DNA from: Holophagaceae bacterium
Lineage (GTDB): Bacteria > Acidobacteriota > Holophagae > Holophagales > Holophagaceae
Length of the DNA stretch: 64,000 nucleotides
Direction of reading: 5' to 3'
NCBI GenBank assembly: GCA_021286765.1
Contig: JAJTBS010000001.1
Location: forward strand, 62,001 to 126,000
A program made the position numbers and the translations under genes. Positions 24,721 to 34,351 of this stretch are shown here, in pieces (position 1 is the stretch's first letter; each line of letters opens with the position of its first letter). The notes below the pieces were generated by a model. It searched no databases. It saw only the letters and a program-made list of their open reading frames with translations, and was not told the DNA's origin.

Positions 24721-26652
24721 ATGCTCCGCTCGTTGCAGGACCTGATCCGCCGAGGCTGGGCGGCCTTCCGCTTCCGGCGCGACTGGCCCTGGGCCTTCCT
24801 GGTCGTCGGCCTGCTCCTGGCCCTGCCGCCGGTGGGCTCCGGGTGTGCCGGCGCCCTGGCCTGGACCGGCGCGCTGTGGCTCCTCCTCCGGGCCCTGCGC
24901 TGGATCTGGAACAAGCTCCTGTTCCGCGTGTCCCGGCGGCTCTGGGTGATCCTCGCGCTCATGTCGGTGCTGCCCGTGGTGGCCCTGGCCCTGATGCTCA
25001 TGGCGCTGAGCTGGCTCGGGCTGGGGGCGCAGGTGAGCCGCTCCACGCAGCAGACCCTGGCGGCCTGGGAGGACGCCCTGAAGACGGCGAACCAGGAACC
25101 CACCGACGCGGCCGCCCTCCAGGCCCTGCGCACCTATGGCGGAGCCTGGGTGGAGCATGTGCGGCAGCTGCCGGACGGCGTGCCGGAGGCCTACATCGGC
25201 ATGGTCTGGGCCGACAGCCATGAGGCCGGCCGGCCGGAGCCGCGCAAGGATACTTACCTGCGGGCCGTGCGCCGGGAACCCGGCGGGTTCCGTGTCCTGT
25301 CCCTCAACCTGGGCGTCCTCGGCGATCGGGCCCAGGCCCTGGCGGGCGGCCAGGTGCGCTTCCAGTTGGCGCCGCAACGGGAAGGCCGGAAGGGGAAGGA
25401 ATCCTTCAAGATCACCACCGGCGGGGCGCGCACGGGGCAGGAGGCGCCGATCCTGGCGGGGGAGGGCGTGGCCGTGGCCACCTGGACCAAGGGGCAGCCG
25501 CTCCAGGGCTCGGGCCTGTTCGCACCCTTCGACCTGCCGCCCCTGGCCTTCACCCTCACCGACTGGTCCACAGGGCAGTCCCTGGTGCTCACGGCGACAC
25601 CCGAGACGAACCTCTACGCCCTGTTCGCGGGCTTCGGCGCCAGCGAGCGGCAGGGCATGTCCCTGGGCACGGTGAAGGCGATCATCGTCGTCGTGCTGGT
25701 GCTGGTGGCCCTGGCCCTGGCCCAGGCCTTTGCGGCCATCCTCGGCCTGATCCTGGCCTGGTCGCTGGGGCGGGCCGTGAATGACCTCCATCGGGGCGTG
25801 CGCCAGCTCAGCCTGGGCGATTTCTCCGCGCGCATCCATCCCCGGGGCAGGGACCAGGTGGCTCAGCTCTCCGCGGCCTTCAACGACATGGCCGCGCGCC
25901 TGCAGACCGCCGCCTCCGAGCGGGAGGAGCGGCTGCGCATGGAGCAGGAGCTTCGGGTGGCGCGGGAAGTGCAGATGCGCCTGCTGCCCGACCTGGAGGC
26001 GCTGCGCATGCCTTCGGTGCGGGCCACCATCCTGCCGGCCCGCGAGGTGGCGGGGGACTACTACGATCTCTTCCCCCTGGCCGACGGCAGCCTGGCCTTC
26101 CTGATCCTCGACGTCAGTGGCAAGGGCACCAGCGCGGCCTTCTACGCGGCCGAGACCAAGGGGGTGCTCTCGGCCCTGGACAAGCAGGCCCTGGGGCCCG
26201 TGGAGGTGGCCGACCGCCTCAACGCCATCTGGTGCCAGGGCCATGATCGAAGGCTCTTCCTCACCCTGGCCTACGGCACTTTCCATCCCCGCACGGGCCG
26301 CTTCCAGTTCGTGCGGGCGGGCCATCCTTCCGCGTTCCTGCGGCGGCAGGACGGCCAGGTCCTGCGCCTGCACCCCCGGGGTCTCGGCGTGGGCCTCAGT
26401 GGCAGCCGCTTCCGGGAGGCCATTGAGCTATGCGAGGGCACCCTGGAGCCCGGCGACAGCCTGATCTTCTACACGGACGGGCTCACGGAAGCGCAGGCGC
26501 CCGATGACGCCTTCTACGGCGAGGATCGGCTAGAGAGCCTGCTCGCCCAGCCTGCGGAGGATCTCCAGGCCGCCATCCTGGCGGATGTGGTGGCCTTCGG
26601 CGAGGGCAGGCCCCTGGCGGACGACCTGACCCTGCTTCTCCTCAGCCGCTGA
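24721..26652 (+). CDS. Membrane HAMP-PP2C phosphatase (RsbU/SpoIIE type)
   Basis: A 643-residue membrane sensor-phosphatase. Helices lie at about 22-40, 44-60 and 74-98; an extracytoplasmic region spans about 100-315, then a strong helix at 319-345 leads into HAMP (345-395, RAVNDLHRGVRQLSLGDFSAR). A short coiled segment precedes the PP2C domain (420-643) with GDYYDLF, DVSGKG and terminal ADDLTLL. It would dephosphorylate a STAS antagonist in response to an external signal. It starts 8 nt after fabG. The substrate could be the STAS protein at 3191-3529 or another. Confidence 0.9.
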   Translation: MLRSLQDLIRRGWAAFRFRRDWPWAFLVVGLLLALPPVGSGCAGALAWTGALWLLLRALRWIWNKLLFRVSRRLWVILALMSVLPVVALALMLMALSWLGLGAQVSRSTQQTLAAWEDALKTANQEPTDAAALQALRTYGGAWVEHVRQLPDGVPEAYIGMVWADSHEAGRPEPRKDTYLRAVRREPGGFRVLSLNLGVLGDRAQALAGGQVRFQLAPQREGRKGKESFKITTGGARTGQEAPILAGEGVAVATWTKGQPLQGSGLFAPFDLPPLAFTLTDWSTGQSLVLTATPETNLYALFAGFGASERQGMSLGTVKAIIVVVLVLVALALAQAFAAILGLILAWSLGRAVNDLHRGVRQLSLGDFSARIHPRGRDQVAQLSAAFNDMAARLQTAASEREERLRMEQELRVAREVQMRLLPDLEALRMPSVRATILPAREVAGDYYDLFPLADGSLAFLILDVSGKGTSAAFYAAETKGVLSALDKQALGPVEVADRLNAIWCQGHDRRLFLTLAYGTFHPRTGRFQFVRAGHPSAFLRRQDGQVLRLHPRGLGVGLSGSRFREAIELCEGTLEPGDSLIFYTDGLTEAQAPDDAFYGEDRLESLLAQPAEDLQAAILADVVAFGEGRPLADDLTLLLLSR

Positions 26653-26664
26653 TCCTGCCGCGGT

Positions 26665-29451
26665 TCAGCGGGCCGCATCCTTCAGCTCCCGGACGATCTC
26701 CGGAGCCTGAACGCGCGCTGCCTGGAGGGCTCTGGCGAACAGGATCTTGGCGGCATCGCCACGCCCCTCCCCCTGAGCCAGCCAGGCCTGGGCCCGCAGG
26801 ATGTAGGGCGTTTCGTCGGTGGAGAGGGCGTGGCTGCGCTCCAGCAGGGTCCGGGCCATGCCACGGCGGCCGTCCCGGGCCAGGCACTCGGCTTCGCCCG
26901 CCAGGCAGTGCGCCTCCATGACCGCATCCTTGAGCTCCTGATGGAGGGCCAGCGACTGGCGGTAGAACCCGCGGGCGGACTCGAAGCGAGTCGCCGTCCG
27001 ATTCAGTTCGCCCAGGTTGTAGAGGGCCAGGGCCTCCATGGGCCGCAGGCTGGTCCGGCGGGCCAGATCCAGGTACTGCCGCACCAGGCCTTCGGCGCGA
27101 TCGAGGTCGCCCCGGGCCTGGGCGACGCTGGCCAATCCCATCAGCGTGTAGATGAGGCCGTTCTGGTCGCCATTGGCTTCGCGCAGCGCCTGGGCCTTGC
27201 GGAAGAAGGACTCGGCTCGCTCCAGGCCGCCCTCCTGGGCCAGCGCCAGGTCGCCGAGGTTGTTGGTGAGGATGGCTTCCACCCACTTGTCGCCGTAGCC
27301 CTGCACGACCTGGAGCGCACCGAGGTACCGCTCCTCGGCGCCCTTGAGGTTGCCTCGCTCCTTCTCCAGCACCGCCAGGTTGTTCAGTGCCCTGGTGGCG
27401 TTCAGCCGGTTGCCCACGGACTCGTTCAGGGCCAGGGCCTGCCGGTACTCGGCTTCGGCCTCTGAATGCTTGTGCTGGCGCTGGAAATTCACGCCGAGGG
27501 TGGCATGGACGCCGGCTTCGAAGGCCGCATCACCCAGAGCCCTGGCCAGGGCCAGGGATTCTTGGCAGGTCTTGTTGGAGGCCTCCCACTGCCCCCGATC
27601 CCCCTGGCGCACGGCCAGGTAGTGCAGGGCCTTCATCTCGTCCGCCCGATTCCCCTGGGCCCTTGCCGACCAGCGGGCCCACTGGAAGACGGGCTCGGGC
27701 GGGGCGTCCGCCATGCGGCTGAGGCACCGGGCATAGCCAAGCACCGCCAGCGCGAAGTTCGGCGCGAGCTGAGCGGCCCGCTGGAAGGCGGGTGCCGCCT
27801 CCTTGAATTCGCCTTGCTCCACCAGTTGGGCTCCGCGGGCATAGGCCTCAAGCGCCTCGGGAGGCACATCAGGGAGGGAGCCGCGGGAGCGGGAGGAAAA
27901 GGGATCCACGGCTTTGAGGAGATCTCCCGAGACCTTCCGTGCCAGCGGCAGGGTGATGGTGGCCTGGTCGCCTGCTTCCCGGGCCATGCCGGACTGCCTC
28001 ACCTTCCCGCTGGCATCGATGAGCTCGTAGGCCACCGTGACGGCTCCGCCGACGCCCTTCGTCAGCGAGCCGCGCAGCAGGAGCTGGGTGCCGAGCGCCG
28101 ACACCAGGCGCGCCTGATCCTCGGCGCTGAGAGCGCCCTGGAGCGGCAGGCGCAGGGTGCTCCTCGCCTTCGCCACGCTTTCCAGATCCAGGGGCGCAAG
28201 TTTCGGATGTTCGCGGAGCGAGGCCTCCAGCATTTCCGGAAGGACGAGGCGCGCCACGGCCTCCAGGGTCGGATCGCCCGTCTGGTTGGCGAAGGGCAGC
28301 ACGACCAGCCGGGCGGGGTGTTGCTTCACGAGGTCGGCGATGATGCCCCTGCTCAGGAACAGGTTCACGCCGCCGGCCAGGAGCAGCGCGCCGGCCACGG
28401 AGGCGGCTGTCCAGCGCAGGAGGTTCCGGGGGCGCAGGAGCTGGCCCAGCGTCTCGGAGACGCGCGCCGCGGTGGGGCGCTTGAAGGGGTGCGCTTCCAG
28501 CATGGCCCGCAGGAGGTCCGAGGTGCCCGAGGGGAGGCCGCGCACCTTCAGCTCGCGGCGTGCGCCCTCCACGATGGCGCGCATGCGCGTCCGCCCCTCG
28601 CCGGGGAAGGGATGCTCGCCCACGAGGAGCTCCCAGGCCACGATGCCCAGGGAGAAGACATCGCTGGAGGGGCCCGCCGCCTGGCCCTGGATCTGCTCGG
28701 GCGAGGCGTAGCTGGGGCTGCCCATGAAGGTGCCCGCCTGGGTCAGCTGCTCCCAGCTGTGGGAGCCCGAGGCGTCGCGCCGCTCACCTTCGGTGCGAGT
28801 GGCCGCGGTCTCCCGGCCGTCCGCATGGCGCTTCTTCTCGGCTTCCTCGAGGGCCTGGAGCAGCGCCAGGTTGGGGACGGGCGCAGGGGTGATCTGGAAT
28901 TCCCCGGTGCCTTGGGTTCCCGCCAGCCGGGCCAGTCCGAAATCGAGGACCTTGACGCTGGGGCCCTGGTCGCCCTTGCCCGGGGCGACCATGATGTTGC
29001 CGGGCTTGAGGTCGCGGTGGACCAGGCCCTTGGCATGGGCCGCCTCCAGCGCGAGGGACACGCCGCGGATCACCAGGAGCTTGTCCCGGACGGTGAGGTC
29101 GGGGGCGGCCTGATCGAGCGTCTGGCCCGCCACCAGCTCCATGGCGATGAAGGTGCCGCCGGGCTCATCCACCCAGTCGTGGATCTGGCAGACGTTGGGA
29201 TGATTGAGCTGGGCCAGGGCGAGGGCTTCGCGCCGGAACCGCTCGGGCGCACCCGCCTCGCGTTCCCCGCCCACACGCAGGGCCTTGAGGGCCACGCTGC
29301 GCTCCAGGGTGGGATCCCAGGCCAGGTACACTTCCCCCATGCCGCCGCTGCCCAGGAGCGATTCCACGCGGAACCGGCCCACCAGATCCCCCGGCTCCAG
29401 GAGCCGTCTTCCCGGAGGAAGCGCGGACGCAGGCTGGGGTTCGTTGGACAT
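26665..29451 (-). CDS. Ser/Thr protein kinase with membrane helix and TPR repeats
   Basis: A 928-residue kinase. The PknB-type catalytic domain has the P-loop GSGGMGEV (35-42), K56, E75, HRDLKPGN (H145-N152) and DFG (170-172), with an inserted Lys/Arg-rich stretch before the activation segment GTFMGSPSYASPEQ. One membrane helix follows near 345-365, then a TolB/FlgO-like region (VVLPFANQTGD), then at least seven TPR-like repeats from about 530 to the end. It would sense via the exported TPR part. It follows xseA on the same strand. Confidence 0.93.
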   Translation of the reverse strand: MSNEPQPASALPPGRRLLEPGDLVGRFRVESLLGSGGMGEVYLAWDPTLERSVALKALRVGGEREAGAPERFRREALALAQLNHPNVCQIHDWVDEPGGTFIAMELVAGQTLDQAAPDLTVRDKLLVIRGVSLALEAAHAKGLVHRDLKPGNIMVAPGKGDQGPSVKVLDFGLARLAGTQGTGEFQITPAPVPNLALLQALEEAEKKRHADGRETAATRTEGERRDASGSHSWEQLTQAGTFMGSPSYASPEQIQGQAAGPSSDVFSLGIVAWELLVGEHPFPGEGRTRMRAIVEGARRELKVRGLPSGTSDLLRAMLEAHPFKRPTAARVSETLGQLLRPRNLLRWTAASVAGALLLAGGVNLFLSRGIIADLVKQHPARLVVLPFANQTGDPTLEAVARLVLPEMLEASLREHPKLAPLDLESVAKARSTLRLPLQGALSAEDQARLVSALGTQLLLRGSLTKGVGGAVTVAYELIDASGKVRQSGMAREAGDQATITLPLARKVSGDLLKAVDPFSSRSRGSLPDVPPEALEAYARGAQLVEQGEFKEAAPAFQRAAQLAPNFALAVLGYARCLSRMADAPPEPVFQWARWSARAQGNRADEMKALHYLAVRQGDRGQWEASNKTCQESLALARALGDAAFEAGVHATLGVNFQRQHKHSEAEAEYRQALALNESVGNRLNATRALNNLAVLEKERGNLKGAEERYLGALQVVQGYGDKWVEAILTNNLGDLALAQEGGLERAESFFRKAQALREANGDQNGLIYTLMGLASVAQARGDLDRAEGLVRQYLDLARRTSLRPMEALALYNLGELNRTATRFESARGFYRQSLALHQELKDAVMEAHCLAGEAECLARDGRRGMARTLLERSHALSTDETPYILRAQAWLAQGEGRGDAAKILFARALQAARVQAPEIVRELKDAAR

Positions 29452-29459
29452 TTCGCACC

Positions 29460-29476
29460 AGGTATTTTTTTTACCT
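29460..29476. promoter_or_regulatory. A-tract dyad in the kinase leader
   Basis: AGGTA, seven T, TACCT (29460-29476) forms an inverted repeat around an A/T tract just before the kinase start codon. On the minus strand a TTGACC hexamer lies 18 nt upstream of TACCTG, so this may be a promoter/operator; matches at -10 are poor. Confidence 0.35.
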
Positions 29477-29496
29477 TAGCACGGTCAACCCGTCCT

Positions 29497-30807
29497 TTAG
29501 TCGAGTGTCGCGCGGCGTTCTCCATCCTTCCACCGCAGGCGGAGACCCGCGCCGGAGGGCAGGCTCCCTGCCTGGGTCACGGGCCGTCCATCCGCCCCCA
29601 GGGCCAGGACGAAGCCCCGTGCCAGCGGGCCGATGGGATCCAGGCCCTGCAGGCGTTCGGTCATCACCGCCAGCCGCTGGTCGCGGCGCTGGAGGGCCCG
29701 GATGACCGCGGGCTCCAGGCGCCGCTGGGCGTCCCGCACCCGGGGCAGGTCCGCCTCTCCCGCAGCCTGGGCTGCCAGGTGGCCCAGCCTCTGCCGCAGC
29801 AGGGCCAGCCTCGCGGCAGCGCCATCCAGGCCCCGGCTGGGATGGGCCAGGGCCAGGCGCTGGGCCAGGGTGCCGAGGCGAGCCGCGGCCGGGGCCAGTG
29901 GTTCCGCCCGCTGCAGGCCATGGTCGGCCAGCAGGTTGAGGTTGGTTTCCTGTCCCTGCAGCCGCCAGCGGATTTTGGCGCACAGGGCGTCCACCCGCCG
30001 CCGCAGTTCGGCCCCCAGGGCCGCCCGGTCCGGCGTGGCCAGCTCCGCGGCCTGGCTGGGCGTGGCCGCGCGGCGGTCCGCGGCAAGGTCCACCAGCGTG
30101 GTATCGATCTCGTGGCCCACCCCGGTGATGACCGAGATGCGGCACTCCGCCACCGCCCGCACGAGCTCCGGGTCGTTGAAGGCCCAGAGATCCTCGAGAC
30201 TGCCGCCGCCCCGCACCAGCAGCAGGGCCTCGCAGCCCCAGTGCGGGTCCTGCAGCTCCTGGATGGCCAGCAGGGTCTCGGGCACACAGCGCTCGCCCTG
30301 GGCCGCGGCGGGGGCGATGAGCACGTGGATGCCGGGCGCCCGCCGGGCCATCACCTCCAGCACGTCGCGTAGCGCCGCGCCGCCGAGGGCGGCCACCACG
30401 CCAAGCTTTTTGGGGAAGCGGGGCAGGGGGCGCTTGGGACGGTCGAACCAGCCCTGGCCGCGCAGCTCCGCCTCCAGCTGCCGCAGCCGCGCCTGGAGGT
30501 CGCCCACACCGGCGGGCTCGCAGTGGGTCACGGCCAGGGTGAGCGTGCCACCCGCCACGTAGAGATTCAGGCTGCCCTTCAGCACCACCCGCTGGCCGTC
30601 CACGGGCTTGTGCTGGAGGAAGCGCTGCTGGCTGGCCCACACAGCGCAGGAAAGCGCCGCCCCGTCCTCCTTCAGGGTGAAGTACCAGTGCTTTCCCGAG
30701 CCCCGGAAGTTCGACACCTCGCCCACCACGCACACCGCCGCGAAGGCCGGCTCCAGGCGGGTCTTGATCTGTTCCAGCAGGCGCTTGACGGAAAGGGGGG
30801 CATCCAT
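29497..30807 (-). CDS. xseA: Exodeoxyribonuclease VII large subunit
   Basis: XseA (436 aa) with the N-terminal OB-fold (about 1-100; VCVVGEVSNFRGSGKHWYFTLKD-like region), then the catalytic core with KLGVVAALGGAALRD, LLVRGGGSLEDLWAFND and ITGVGHEIDTTLVDLAAD, followed by a long coiled-coil and the C-terminal PLARGFVLAL strand. It degrades single-stranded DNA with XseB, which is not encoded here. ATG at 30807 is the only sensible start. Confidence 0.96.
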   Translation of the reverse strand: MDAPLSVKRLLEQIKTRLEPAFAAVCVVGEVSNFRGSGKHWYFTLKEDGAALSCAVWASQQRFLQHKPVDGQRVVLKGSLNLYVAGGTLTLAVTHCEPAGVGDLQARLRQLEAELRGQGWFDRPKRPLPRFPKKLGVVAALGGAALRDVLEVMARRAPGIHVLIAPAAAQGERCVPETLLAIQELQDPHWGCEALLLVRGGGSLEDLWAFNDPELVRAVAECRISVITGVGHEIDTTLVDLAADRRAATPSQAAELATPDRAALGAELRRRVDALCAKIRWRLQGQETNLNLLADHGLQRAEPLAPAAARLGTLAQRLALAHPSRGLDGAAARLALLRQRLGHLAAQAAGEADLPRVRDAQRRLEPAVIRALQRRDQRLAVMTERLQGLDPIGPLARGFVLALGADGRPVTQAGSLPSGAGLRLRWKDGERRATLD

Positions 30808-30866
30808 TCCCGCATCATGCCATGGCCCCTGAAGGAAACTTCGGGTGCGGGGCGCTTACCTCGTCA

Positions 30867-30872
30867 TACAAT
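30867..30872 (+). promoter_or_regulatory. Candidate -10 element for tricorn gene
   Basis: TACAAT matches five of six bases of the -10 consensus and lies 38 nt before the tricorn ATG. No clear -35 hexamer is seen at the right distance. Confidence 0.3.
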
Positions 30873-30910
30873 GGTCGCGGTCTCTCCCCCCCCATCTTTG
30901 AGGTGTCCCC

Positions 30911-33900
30911 ATGCCTGGACGCGCCCTTCTTCTTCGCAGCCTGGCCCTCGCGCTCGCCCTCGGCGGCGCCGCGTCGGCCCAGACCAAGCTCCTCCGCTTC
31001 CCGGACATCCATGGGGACCAGGTGGCCTTCACCTATGGCGGGGACATCTGGACCGCCTCCGCTGCGGGCGGCACCGCCACGCGCCTGACGGCGCATCCTG
31101 GGCTGGAACTCTTTGCGAAGTTCAGCCCGGACGGCAAGTGGATCGCCTTCACCGGCCAGTACGACGGCGATGAACAGGTCTATGTCATCCCCAGCGGCGG
31201 CGGCATTCCCCGCCAGCTCACCTTCGATCCCGCCGTGGGACCGCTTCCACCCCGGGGCGGCTACGACCACCAGGTGGTGGGCTGGACGCCGGATGGCAGC
31301 AGCGTGCTGTTCCGGGCGGCCAGCGACGCTGACGGCGTGCTGAGCCGCACGGCGCTCTACACCGTGAGCCTCCAGGGCGGGCTGCCCAAGAAGCTGCCCA
31401 TGCCGACGGCGGGTCCCGGCTCCTTCTCACCGGATGGCAAGCGCATCGCCTACGCGCCCATGTTCCGCGACTTCCGCCACTGGAAGCGCTACGAGGGCGG
31501 CTGGGCGCAGGAGCTCTACGTCTTCGACCTGGCCACCAAGCAGCAGAAGAAGGTCGCCTCCAGCAAGCGCACCGAGCGCGATCCCATGTGGATCGGCGAC
31601 AAGGTCTATTTCGCCTCAGATCGCAGCGGCACGCTGAATCTGTACTCGGTGGAGCCCGCCACGGACACCGTGAAGCAGCTCACCTTCCAGAAGACCTGGG
31701 ACGTGCGCTGGCCCTCCAGCGACCACCAGTCGCGCATCGTCTACGAGCTGAACGGCGAGCTGCGCGTGATGGACGTGAAGGACGGCAGCGACAAGGGCCT
31801 CGCCATCACCGTGCCCACGGACGGCGGGGCTTCGCGCCCCTCGCGCATCAGTGTCGAGCGCAACATCGAGGGCTTCGCCCTCTCGCCCAAGGGTGAGCGG
31901 GCCCTCTTCGTGGCCCGGGGCGACGTGTTCACCGTGCCCATCGAGAAGGGACCCGTGCGCAACCTCACGAACAGCTCCGGCGCCCACGACCGCCAGGCCC
32001 GCTGGTCGCCGGACGGGCGGAAGGTCGCCTTCATCTCGGACCTGAGCGGCGAGGAGCAGCTCTACCTCGTGGATCAGGACGGCAAGGGCAAGCCCGAGGC
32101 CCTGACCACGGGCCTGATGACCCAGCTCAATGCGCCTGTCTGGTCCCCGGACGGCAGGCGGATCGCCTTCACGGACAAGGATGGCATCGTCTATGTTCTC
32201 GGCTTGGCCGAGCGCAGGCTGGTGAAGGCGGCCAAGGATGAGTTCGGCCGCGTGGGCGACCTGGCCTGGTCCCCGGACAGCCAGGTCCTGGCCTTCTCCC
32301 TGGGCAACCTGAACGGCACTCGCAGCCTCCATGCCTGGGGCCTGGCGGATCAGCAGCTGCGCCGGCTCACGGGGGACCTGTTCCCCGTGACCGACCCCGC
32401 CTGGGATCCGGAGGGCAAGTACCTCTACGCCCTCAGCCGCCGCGACTATGCGCCGCAGATCAGCAACCTGGAGTTCGACTACGCGGGCAACCGCAACATG
32501 GACGTCATCGCCTACACCCTGCGCAAGGACGTGGCCCATCCCTTCCCGCCTGAAAGCGACGAGGTGGGCGCCACGCCCGAGAAGAAGGAGGATGGCGACA
32601 AGAAGGCTGACACGCCCAAGGGCCCCGTGGCCGTGCGCGTCGACTGGGACGGCTTTGAGCAGCGGGGTGTGCGGGTGCCCCTGCCCGCCGACAACCTCGG
32701 CGGCCTGGAGGCGGTCCGCGGCTTCCTCCTCTACACCAAGGCCGCGCCCTTCGTGTACGGCGAAGCCAACGGCCGGCGGAACGGCGGCAGCAGCCTCTGG
32801 ATCTTCGACTTGAAGAAGCGCCAGGAGAGCGAGCTGCTACCCGAGATCCAGGGTTGGACCCTCAGCCAGGACGGCACCAAGCTCCTGGCCCGCGCCGGCC
32901 AGGGCCCGGCGGCCACCTACCAGCTGATCGAGGCCAAGCCCAAGGGCGCCGACAAGAAGACCGTGTCCACCAAGGACCTCTTCGTGGACCGCATTCCCGC
33001 CGAGGAGTGGCGCGAGGTCTACGACGAGACCTGGCGCCGCTTCCGCGACTTCTTCTACGTGAAGAACATGCACGGCTACGACTGGAAGGCCCTGCGTGAG
33101 CAGTACCGGCCCTGGCTCCAGCACGTCACGCACCGTTCCGACCTGACCTATGTCCTGACGGAGCTCATCTCCGAGCTGAACATCGGCCACACCTACACCG
33201 AGGGCGGGGACCAGTTCCTGCCCGAGCGCGCCAAAGTGGGCCTTCCTGGCGCCCGCCTCGAGCTGGACGCCGCCGCGGGCCGCTACCGCCTTGCCCGCAT
33301 CTACCGGGGCCACAACGAGGAACCCAAGTACCGCAGCCCGCTCACTGAGCCCGGCGTGGACGCCCGCGAAGGCGACTACATCCTGGCCATCGACGGCGTG
33401 GACCTGAAAGGCGACGAGAATCCCTACCGCCTGCTGCGGAACAAGACCTTCACGGTGACGCTGACGCTCAATGCCAAGCCCACGCTGGAAGGCGCCCGGC
33501 AGGTGACCTACCGTCCCATCGAGAGTGACGCCAGCCTCCGCTACCTCGATTTCGTCCTGCGCTCCAAGGAGACCGTGGACAAGCTCAGCGGCGGCAAGGT
33601 GGGCTACCTCCACATTCCCGACATGGGCGCCCCCGGCCTCTACGAATTCATCAAGTGGTACTACCCGCAGATCCGCAAGGAGGGACTGGTGGTGGACGTC
33701 CGCGCCAACGGCGGCGGCAACATCAGCCAGATGATCCTGGAGCGCCTGGGCAAGAAGCTGCTGGGCACCCGCTTCGGCAATGATGGCGACCATCCCTCGA
33801 CCTACCCCAGCACCGTCTTCCACGGCCCCATGGTGGCGCTCACCAGCGAGACCAGCGCCAGCGACGGCGACATCTTCCCCTACCACTTCCGGTTCGCGGG

Positions 33901-34198
33901 CCTTGGCCCCCTCATCGGCAAGCGCACCTGGGGCGGCGTCGTGGGCGGGGGCAACCTGCCCCTCATCGACGGCGGCAGCGTCTTCGTGCCCCGCTCTGGC
34001 ACCAACGCCCCCACGGGGGAGTGGATCATCGAAGGCGAAGGCGTGACCCCCGACATCGAGGTGGAGAATGATCCCGCCTCCATGCTGGCGGGCCATGACC
34101 TCCAGTTGGAGCGGGGCGTGCAGGAAGTGCTGAAGCGCATGGCCGAGAAGCCCATGGCCCTGCCGAAGCGTCCGGCCGACCCCACCAAGACCAAATAG
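30911..34198 (+). CDS. Tricorn protease homolog (S41 family)
   Basis: A 1095-residue secreted or periplasmic tricorn-type protease with a signal peptide (about 1-24, ASA). Two beta-propellers with repeated WSPDG/SPDGK blades fill about 30-640, then a C1 domain, a PDZ domain (about 775-860; DGVDLKGDE) and the S41 core. The nucleophile is S984 followed by D985 in SASDGD, matching Ser965-Asp966 of archaeal tricorn; H760 (NIGHTY) fits the catalytic histidine. It degrades oligopeptides, which suits the S46 dipeptidyl-peptidases in the same window. A Lys/Asp/Glu-rich insertion lies near residues 550-570. Confidence 0.95.
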   Translation: MPGRALLLRSLALALALGGAASAQTKLLRFPDIHGDQVAFTYGGDIWTASAAGGTATRLTAHPGLELFAKFSPDGKWIAFTGQYDGDEQVYVIPSGGGIPRQLTFDPAVGPLPPRGGYDHQVVGWTPDGSSVLFRAASDADGVLSRTALYTVSLQGGLPKKLPMPTAGPGSFSPDGKRIAYAPMFRDFRHWKRYEGGWAQELYVFDLATKQQKKVASSKRTERDPMWIGDKVYFASDRSGTLNLYSVEPATDTVKQLTFQKTWDVRWPSSDHQSRIVYELNGELRVMDVKDGSDKGLAITVPTDGGASRPSRISVERNIEGFALSPKGERALFVARGDVFTVPIEKGPVRNLTNSSGAHDRQARWSPDGRKVAFISDLSGEEQLYLVDQDGKGKPEALTTGLMTQLNAPVWSPDGRRIAFTDKDGIVYVLGLAERRLVKAAKDEFGRVGDLAWSPDSQVLAFSLGNLNGTRSLHAWGLADQQLRRLTGDLFPVTDPAWDPEGKYLYALSRRDYAPQISNLEFDYAGNRNMDVIAYTLRKDVAHPFPPESDEVGATPEKKEDGDKKADTPKGPVAVRVDWDGFEQRGVRVPLPADNLGGLEAVRGFLLYTKAAPFVYGEANGRRNGGSSLWIFDLKKRQESELLPEIQGWTLSQDGTKLLARAGQGPAATYQLIEAKPKGADKKTVSTKDLFVDRIPAEEWREVYDETWRRFRDFFYVKNMHGYDWKALREQYRPWLQHVTHRSDLTYVLTELISELNIGHTYTEGGDQFLPERAKVGLPGARLELDAAAGRYRLARIYRGHNEEPKYRSPLTEPGVDAREGDYILAIDGVDLKGDENPYRLLRNKTFTVTLTLNAKPTLEGARQVTYRPIESDASLRYLDFVLRSKETVDKLSGGKVGYLHIPDMGAPGLYEFIKWYYPQIRKEGLVVDVRANGGGNISQMILERLGKKLLGTRFGNDGDHPSTYPSTVFHGPMVALTSETSASDGDIFPYHFRFAGLGPLIGKRTWGGVVGGGNLPLIDGGSVFVPRSGTNAPTGEWIIEGEGVTPDIEVENDPASMLAGHDLQLERGVQEVLKRMAEKPMALPKRPADPTKTK

Positions 34199-34243
34199 AA
34201 CCATTGAGAACGCCGGAATTATCCCGGCGGCCTCCAGAGCATA

Positions 34244-34291
34244 CGAGGGCCGGACCCCACGGGGTTCGGCCCTCGCGTTGTGATGCTTTTT
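34244..34291 (+). terminator. Terminator after tricorn gene
   Basis: CGAGGGCCGGACCCC (34244-34258) pairs with GGGGTTCGGCCCTCG (34261-34275) with a single G-T wobble, followed 11 nt later by a run of five T (34287-34291). Confidence 0.7.
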
Positions 34292-34299
34292 GGGCTTGG

Positions 34300-34310
34300 T
34301 GGTCTGACCA
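34300..34310. promoter_or_regulatory. GntR/FadR-subfamily operator before the permease
   Basis: TGGTCTGACCA is a perfect TGGT-N3-ACCA palindrome, the half-site pattern bound by FadR-subfamily GntR regulators such as PdhR, LldR and GlcC. It lies 42 nt before the permease ATG. The regulator is not encoded in this window. Confidence 0.5.
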
Positions 34311-34351
34311 TCAGGCGGTAGTGTCATTGGCAGCTGATCCGGAGGTAGACA

